A stretch of 9,317 nt of DNA from Candidatus Omnitrophota bacterium (GTDB lineage Bacteria > Omnitrophota > Gorgyraeia > Gygaellales > Profunditerraquicolaceae): positions 1 through 9,317 of the forward strand of contig JAQTNB010000033.1 of NCBI GenBank assembly GCA_028714055.1. The letters are read 5' to 3'. This document shows positions 9,001-9,317 of this stretch, in pieces. A program made the position numbers and the translations under genes. How positions within the stretch are numbered: position 1 is the first letter of the stretch; the number at the start of each line of letters is the position of its first letter. Under the pieces are notes generated by a model. It did not search any database and was not told the DNA's origin. It was given only the letters and a program-made list of their open reading frames with translations.

Positions 9001-9317
9001 AAATTCCCTGGTGCGTATCGGGAAAAGCCCTGAGTTTCAGCGGCTCGCGCAGAGCAACGCCCCTGAGGCCGGCAGGCTCACCCTGCAATTTAACCTTGAC
9101 TTGTATACCCCGCCGGAGGGCATGAATCATATACAAGGGTTATCCTTGCTGGCGCCGGACTTGCGCGGCATGGGTATTCGCAGGATTATGTTGGGCCCGG
9201 GAACACTGTTTCGCGGCACGCTTCCCTACAGTTCTCCGTATGCTCCTGCCGCATTGGTTTCACCTTACGGAGCAACGCAGGATTTCGTTGCCCTCGGGCG
9301 CATCTGTGCAGACCTTG
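1..9317 (+). CDS. Giant multidomain protein, internal fragment (both ends outside window)
   Basis: One frame, first full codon at base 2, runs the entire window without a stop, giving about 3,105 residues with neither start nor end visible. It is real coding sequence: HAD, PRPP synthetase, HD hydrolase, DUF89, GlmU beta-helix, DUF89 again, CBM-like and GH13-like motifs occur in order in this single frame, with motif spacing typical of each family. There is no frameshift, no intergenic gap and no internal ribosome binding site that would argue for several genes. No signal peptide can be judged because the N-terminus is absent, and I see no convincing membrane helix. Known proteins of comparable build are the giant open reading frames of Candidatus Omnitrophota and similar uncultivated bacteria. 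The overall role is unknown: multifunctional enzyme of phosphosugar or nucleotide metabolism, or a giant surface or predation protein that recruited enzyme folds. Very sure of one open frame, unsure of function. Confidence 0.96.
2..370 (+). other. Domain: HAD-superfamily phosphatase, C-terminal half
   Basis: Residues 1-123 resemble the second half of a HAD hydrolase (phosphomonoesterase with a Rossmann-like core). K41 in RKSVGRDDFA fits the motif III lysine. It is followed by a helix and then IACVGDQGQHFGVDVTML, which fits motif IV with acidic residues D64 and D72. The downstream GGFSV strand also fits the family. Many relatives read G-N-D where this protein has G-V-D (residues 70-72), a substitution next to the second metal-ligand aspartate. 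Motif I (the DxD nucleophile) would lie upstream of the window, so catalytic competence cannot be judged. The substrate is not identifiable; relatives act on sugar phosphates or similar small phosphoesters. The fold is fairly sure, the activity is not. Confidence 0.6.
497..787 (+). other. Domain: HE module, copy 1 (decayed metallopeptidase-like)
   Basis: Residues about 166-262 hold a hydrophobic helix, a beta strand (SRGTLYLD) and then a helix carrying LTILHELGAFHGLEH, with H232, E233, H238 and H242, followed by AENLSLE. This is the strand-to-HE-helix arrangement of zinc metallopeptidases, but the spacing is HExxxxH plus a histidine at +10, not HExxH. A classical gluzincin or metzincin site is therefore not formed. 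The same arrangement returns three more times in this protein, most clearly around H890. Whether it binds metal is open. The name 'HE module' is mine; I do not recognise a named family. Confidence 0.5.
821..1051 (+). other. Domain: PRPP synthetase N-terminal unit, first copy
   Basis: Residues about 274-350 match the start of ribose-phosphate pyrophosphokinase: a strand leading into FPDGE (F283-E287, family FxDGE), a G-S-N turn with a strand (VEVFHCLQ), a long helix (LVKLILLCDALRAYDA) and a strand (RITVFITNN). In the enzyme the last strand leads directly into the ATP-binding GYxRQD motif. Here it ends in NNIPDENHPL and that motif is absent. A roughly 76-residue insert follows, and then the strand-helix-strand unit starts again with GYSRQD present. 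The unit therefore looks like an extra N-terminal half fused in tandem. This first copy keeps FPDGE, which the second lacks. Confidence 0.6.
1280..2070 (+). other. Domain: PRPP synthetase-like (ribose-phosphate pyrophosphokinase)
   Basis: Residues about 427-690 follow the whole order of PRPP synthetase, the enzyme that moves pyrophosphate from ATP to ribose 5-phosphate. Visible motifs: the N-domain helix (NNLDIAELWLMLISLRRAG); YAGYSRQDK (476-484) for PYxGYARQDRK; NIHYGKQSGF (from N512) for DLHAxQIQGFF, keeping H514 but with N for D; LLAPDDGA (P574-D576) for VVSPDxGG; DKVRTGP (D609, K610, R612) for the DKRR catalytic loop; VDDETSSGGTL (D649-L658) for the PRPP-binding loop DDMIDTAGT; and VVHGKLARG (H682) for the terminal ATHG motif. 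Length is near that expected without the FxDGE start, which the upstream unit supplies. Most substrate-contact positions survive, so activity is possible, though the D-to-N and other changes leave it uncertain. Confidence 0.85.
2071..2438 (+). other. Linker between PRPP synthetase-like region and second HE module
   Basis: Residues about 691-813 show no family that I recognise. The first part is polar and rich in Ser, Ala, Glu and Gly (for example SEEDISAAAVSG), like an unstructured linker. The later part (about 745-813) has short amphipathic helices. No cysteine clusters, glycine-rich loops or repeats are apparent. Confidence 0.4.
2439..2758 (+). other. Domain: HE module, copy 2
   Basis: Residues about 814-920. 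A beta strand (ARIVIVHP) leads into EKTIIHDAGALSGKPHAEN, with H890, D891 and H900, then VDLET. Aligned without gaps to copy 1 over residues 229-250, 12 of 22 positions are identical: T, I, H, G, A, G, H, A, E, N, L and E. The His-to-His spacing of 10 is the same in both (232/242 and 890/900). The glutamate after the first histidine is aspartate here. This close match shows that the two segments are duplicates of one module within the same polypeptide. It sits directly before the HD hydrolase domain. Confidence 0.55.
2819..3270 (+). other. Domain: HD-type metal-dependent phosphohydrolase (HD-GYP-like)
   Basis: Residues about 940-1090 show the ordered HD signature: an upstream helix (DILVARMAQLLAEEAGL), then AGLVHDLGK with H975, D976 and K979; H1006 in LHAKLT; the pair H1031-H1032 in LLHHDYYNGDHE; and D1057 in VLADQ. 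These are the metal ligands of the HD superfamily, which hydrolyses nucleotides, cyclic dinucleotides and other phosphoesters at a mono- or binuclear metal centre. The HD-D-HH-D order resembles HD-GYP domains, but the GYP tripeptide is replaced by D-H-E, so cyclic-di-GMP hydrolysis should not be assumed. This is one of the two best preserved active sites in the window. Confidence 0.8.
3350..3645 (+). other. Possible winged-helix segment
   Basis: Residues about 1117-1215. The run Y-V-T-A-D-E-I-V-S-R-M, then a second helix (NVTLLVLDDMVRSGALIP), then a short strand pair ending in TTRYLLW, has the rhythm of a winged helix-turn-helix: Thr-capped helix, recognition-type helix with L..L...G.L, and a wing ending in R-Y-x-L. 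No close family is recognised, and in a giant enzyme-like protein it may serve for protein contacts more than DNA binding. Tentative. Confidence 0.3.
3646..4170 (+). other. Unassigned mostly helical segment
   Basis: Residues about 1216-1390 resemble no family known to me. Visible pieces are a Gly/Phe/Thr-rich turn region (WGTPFFTGTPRG), a SxxEEQSVVDIFIEAYIAMAR helix, a strand-like VVFVDQW and a long amphipathic region with many Arg, Glu and Ala (about 1347-1390) that could pack as helical hairpins. No catalytic pattern stands out. Confidence 0.35.
4171..4480 (+). other. Domain: HE-like module, copy 3 (most divergent)
   Basis: Residues about 1391-1494. A strand (LFIMIYEPRF) runs into TFVMYHEAEEWRQKIFGLG with H1456 and E1457, followed by a charged helix (MQEGKQKANQAALGVF). 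The strand-Pro-x-loop-hydrophobic-Tyr-His-Glu layout matches copy 4 (VYMHP, then VIYHEL). No second histidine lies at +4 to +10, so a metal site like that of a peptidase is unlikely. Membership of the HE set rests on layout more than identity. Confidence 0.35.
4532..5405 (+). other. Domain: DUF89 (ARMT1/AF1104-type) metal-dependent phosphatase, copy 1
   Basis: Residues about 1511-1802. A helical N-terminal part ends in AAANAMDFGD (N1583, D1586), the family's A-x-N-x-I-D-F-G motif. Then come VILLTDNAGET (D1661, N1662, E1665), a helix, VTIASRDVPVINDMT (N1694, D1695), KVISSGA, and VIAMGQGNAESL (G1759-N1762), then FVHILMAKTPEKIEEFVGI. DUF89 proteins are metal-dependent phosphatases acting on sugar phosphates such as fructose 1-phosphate, and are seen as damage-control enzymes. 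Their metal is held by the D and N of TDNAGE and the later D of IND, all present here. The site looks complete. A second, degenerate copy follows about 1.9 kb on. Substrate is inferred only from the family. Confidence 0.85.
5640..5810 (+). other. Domain: hexapeptide-like beta-helix segment, first block
   Basis: Residues about 1881-1936. Short strands with small and aliphatic residues repeat about every six positions: IYLGYSSIAGEAVV, GTVIRQGSRIGTRCYI, RNSIIIGSVIEDGESVV. This is the look of a left-handed parallel beta-helix, as in sugar-nucleotide acyltransferases. A basic, coil-like stretch (QRRFRRRERP) separates it from the second block. The stretch just upstream (about 5406-5639) begins with NPPQGSLAEMVESEE and has alternating strands and helices; I cannot assign it. 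Confidence 0.5.
5921..6160 (+). other. Domain: GlmU-like left-handed beta-helix, second block
   Basis: Residues about 1974-2054 resemble the linker and first coils of the acetyltransferase half of GlmU (UDP-GlcNAc synthesis). The helix end LRKRGVRV, then DP (1988-1989) and YID (1993-1995) match the GlmU R-G-V-x-I-x-D-P-x-x-x-Y-I-D start. Hexapeptide turns follow: VESGAVIHSNVMLLGQTVI, then RRNAEVGPLVNL. Only about three to four coils are present. The GlmU uridylyltransferase domain that should precede it is replaced by a DUF89 domain, and I cannot find the downstream acetyl-transfer histidine region. It is therefore probably a structural or sugar-nucleotide-binding remnant. Confidence 0.6.
6374..7445 (+). 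other. Domain: DUF89-type, copy 2 (degenerate)
   Basis: Residues about 2125-2482 repeat the DUF89 plan. The helical part carries TSPYHLVKREADEAAL (from T2205), the family's DPY-x-x-x-K-x-x-x-N-x-x-A region. ALSNVNVFD (N2257) stands where copy 1 has AANAMDFG. ILFNINNSGEAV (N2336, N2337, E2340) matches TDNAGE, with the metal-ligand Asp replaced by Asn. PRPIDDNYD (D2368, D2369) matches VPVIND. MMFCMGYAV stands where copy 1 has MGQGN. Distances between motifs agree with copy 1 to within one residue (78 versus 79, then 33 versus 32). The altered ligands and lost GQGN and DFG motifs suggest a weakened or non-catalytic copy that keeps the fold. Confidence 0.7.
7592..7990 (+). other. Domain: HE module, copy 4
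   Basis: Residues about 2531-2664. A helix (SFLLERLRELASALQQR) leads to a strand pair with SSRVVYMHPYL, then FEVIYHELVSHIILGLDSE with H2621, E2622 and H2626, then a helix (LDALCDTFTF). Order and layout match copy 1: helix, S-R-x-x-Y strand, about 15 residues, hydrophobic-His-Glu-Leu helix. The histidine spacing is HExxxH, again one residue off the HExxH of zinc peptidases. It follows directly on the second DUF89 domain. Confidence 0.5.
7991..8689 (+). other. Unassigned, mostly helical segment
   Basis: Residues about 2665-2896. Contains an acidic and Arg-rich helix (AENKAEHERISGILRHAERL), a strand-like patch (FAYDLPDGSVERLFSRRF), several amphipathic helices and a likely helical hairpin (TRVDALLDSLEEELKRLWQGF). 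I recognise no family and see no catalytic signature. Confidence 0.35.
8690..8990 (+). other. Domain: CBM20/E-set-like carbohydrate-binding module
   Basis: Residues about 2897-2997. LYLVGNLMWLKPWGEPF (GN at 2905-2906, Trp at 2910 and 2914) resembles the start of starch-binding modules (V-x-G-N-x-x-x-L-G-x-W). ADGIWRWVVPCEMPAG and then VHYKFLIR resemble the closing strands (W-x-x-x-V-x-L-P-x-G ... Y-K-F). Such modules bind alpha-glucans and commonly stand next to GH13 or GH77 catalytic domains, and an amylase-like domain begins about 40 residues on. The family is tentative; an E-set or CBM48 domain is an alternative. Confidence 0.45.
9110..9317 (+). other. Domain: start of alpha-amylase-type (GH13-like) barrel, cut by window end
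   Basis: Residues about 3037-3105. A helix (GLSLLAPDLRGMG) leads into strand IRRIMLGPGTLF, then S-S-P-Y (SPY at 3078-3080), A-P-A-A-L-V-S-P-Y-G-A-T-Q-D-F-V-A-L. This is the layout at the start of GH13 enzymes: L..L..LG...I.L.P, then SPY(S)..., then YGT.EDF..L. The catalytic Asp/Glu/Asp regions would lie beyond the window, so activity cannot be judged. GH77 (4-alpha-glucanotransferase) is an alternative because of its SPY motif. The preceding sugar-binding-like domain supports an alpha-glucan role. Confidence 0.5.

Noticed and set aside
1..9317. Several adjacent genes (an operon) instead of one gene
   Set aside because: There is no stop codon between domains anywhere in the frame, and I noticed no Shine-Dalgarno plus start combination at domain borders.

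Overview
The whole 9.3 kb window lies inside one gene. On the + strand, the frame whose first full codon starts at base 2 has no stop codon from end to end: about 3,105 codons, open at both edges. I see no start, ribosome binding site, stop, terminator, promoter, RNA gene, mobile element or CRISPR array. The frame is real coding sequence, because recognisable enzyme folds follow one another in it with family motifs at the expected spacing. Every other reading frame is a shadow. The remaining feature entries are domains of this one giant polypeptide; residue numbers count from base 2.

Layout: (1) residues 1-123, the C-terminal half of a HAD-type phosphatase; (2) about 166-262, an 'HE module' (a beta strand running into a His-Glu helix, resembling a decayed metallopeptidase core); (3) about 274-690, a phosphoribosyl-pyrophosphate (PRPP) synthetase-like region whose N-terminal strand-helix-strand unit occurs twice; (4) about 691-813, a linker; (5) about 814-920, a second HE module; (6) about 940-1090, an HD-type phosphohydrolase with all its metal ligands; (7) about 1117-1215, a possible winged helix, then an unassigned stretch; (8) about 1391-1494, a third HE-like module; (9) about 1511-1802, a DUF89 (ARMT1/AF1104-type) phosphatase domain with intact motifs; (10) about 1881-2054, left-handed beta-helix material including a clear GlmU-like segment; (11) about 2125-2482, a second, decayed DUF89 domain; (12) about 2531-2664, a fourth HE module; (13) an unassigned helical stretch; (14) about 2897-2997, a CBM20/E-set-like sugar-binding domain; (15) from about 3037, the start of an alpha-amylase-type (GH13-like) barrel cut by the window edge.

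Organism: a bacterium with moderately GC-rich DNA. Giant genes that string together many enzyme-like domains are known above all from Candidatus Omnitrophota and some other uncultivated predatory or ultrasmall lineages. Omnitrophota is my best guess, from architecture only and not from any marker gene.

Working idea: the protein is a chain of phosphate- and sugar-handling folds (phosphatases, PRPP synthetase, GlmU-like helix, glycosidase) separated by copies of one HE module. Some sites look intact (HD, first DUF89, most of the PRPP synthetase) and others eroded (second DUF89, HE modules, the HAD GxD motif, GlmU without its catalytic domain). It could be a multifunctional enzyme, or a giant structural or surface protein built from recruited enzyme domains. 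The window cannot decide between these.
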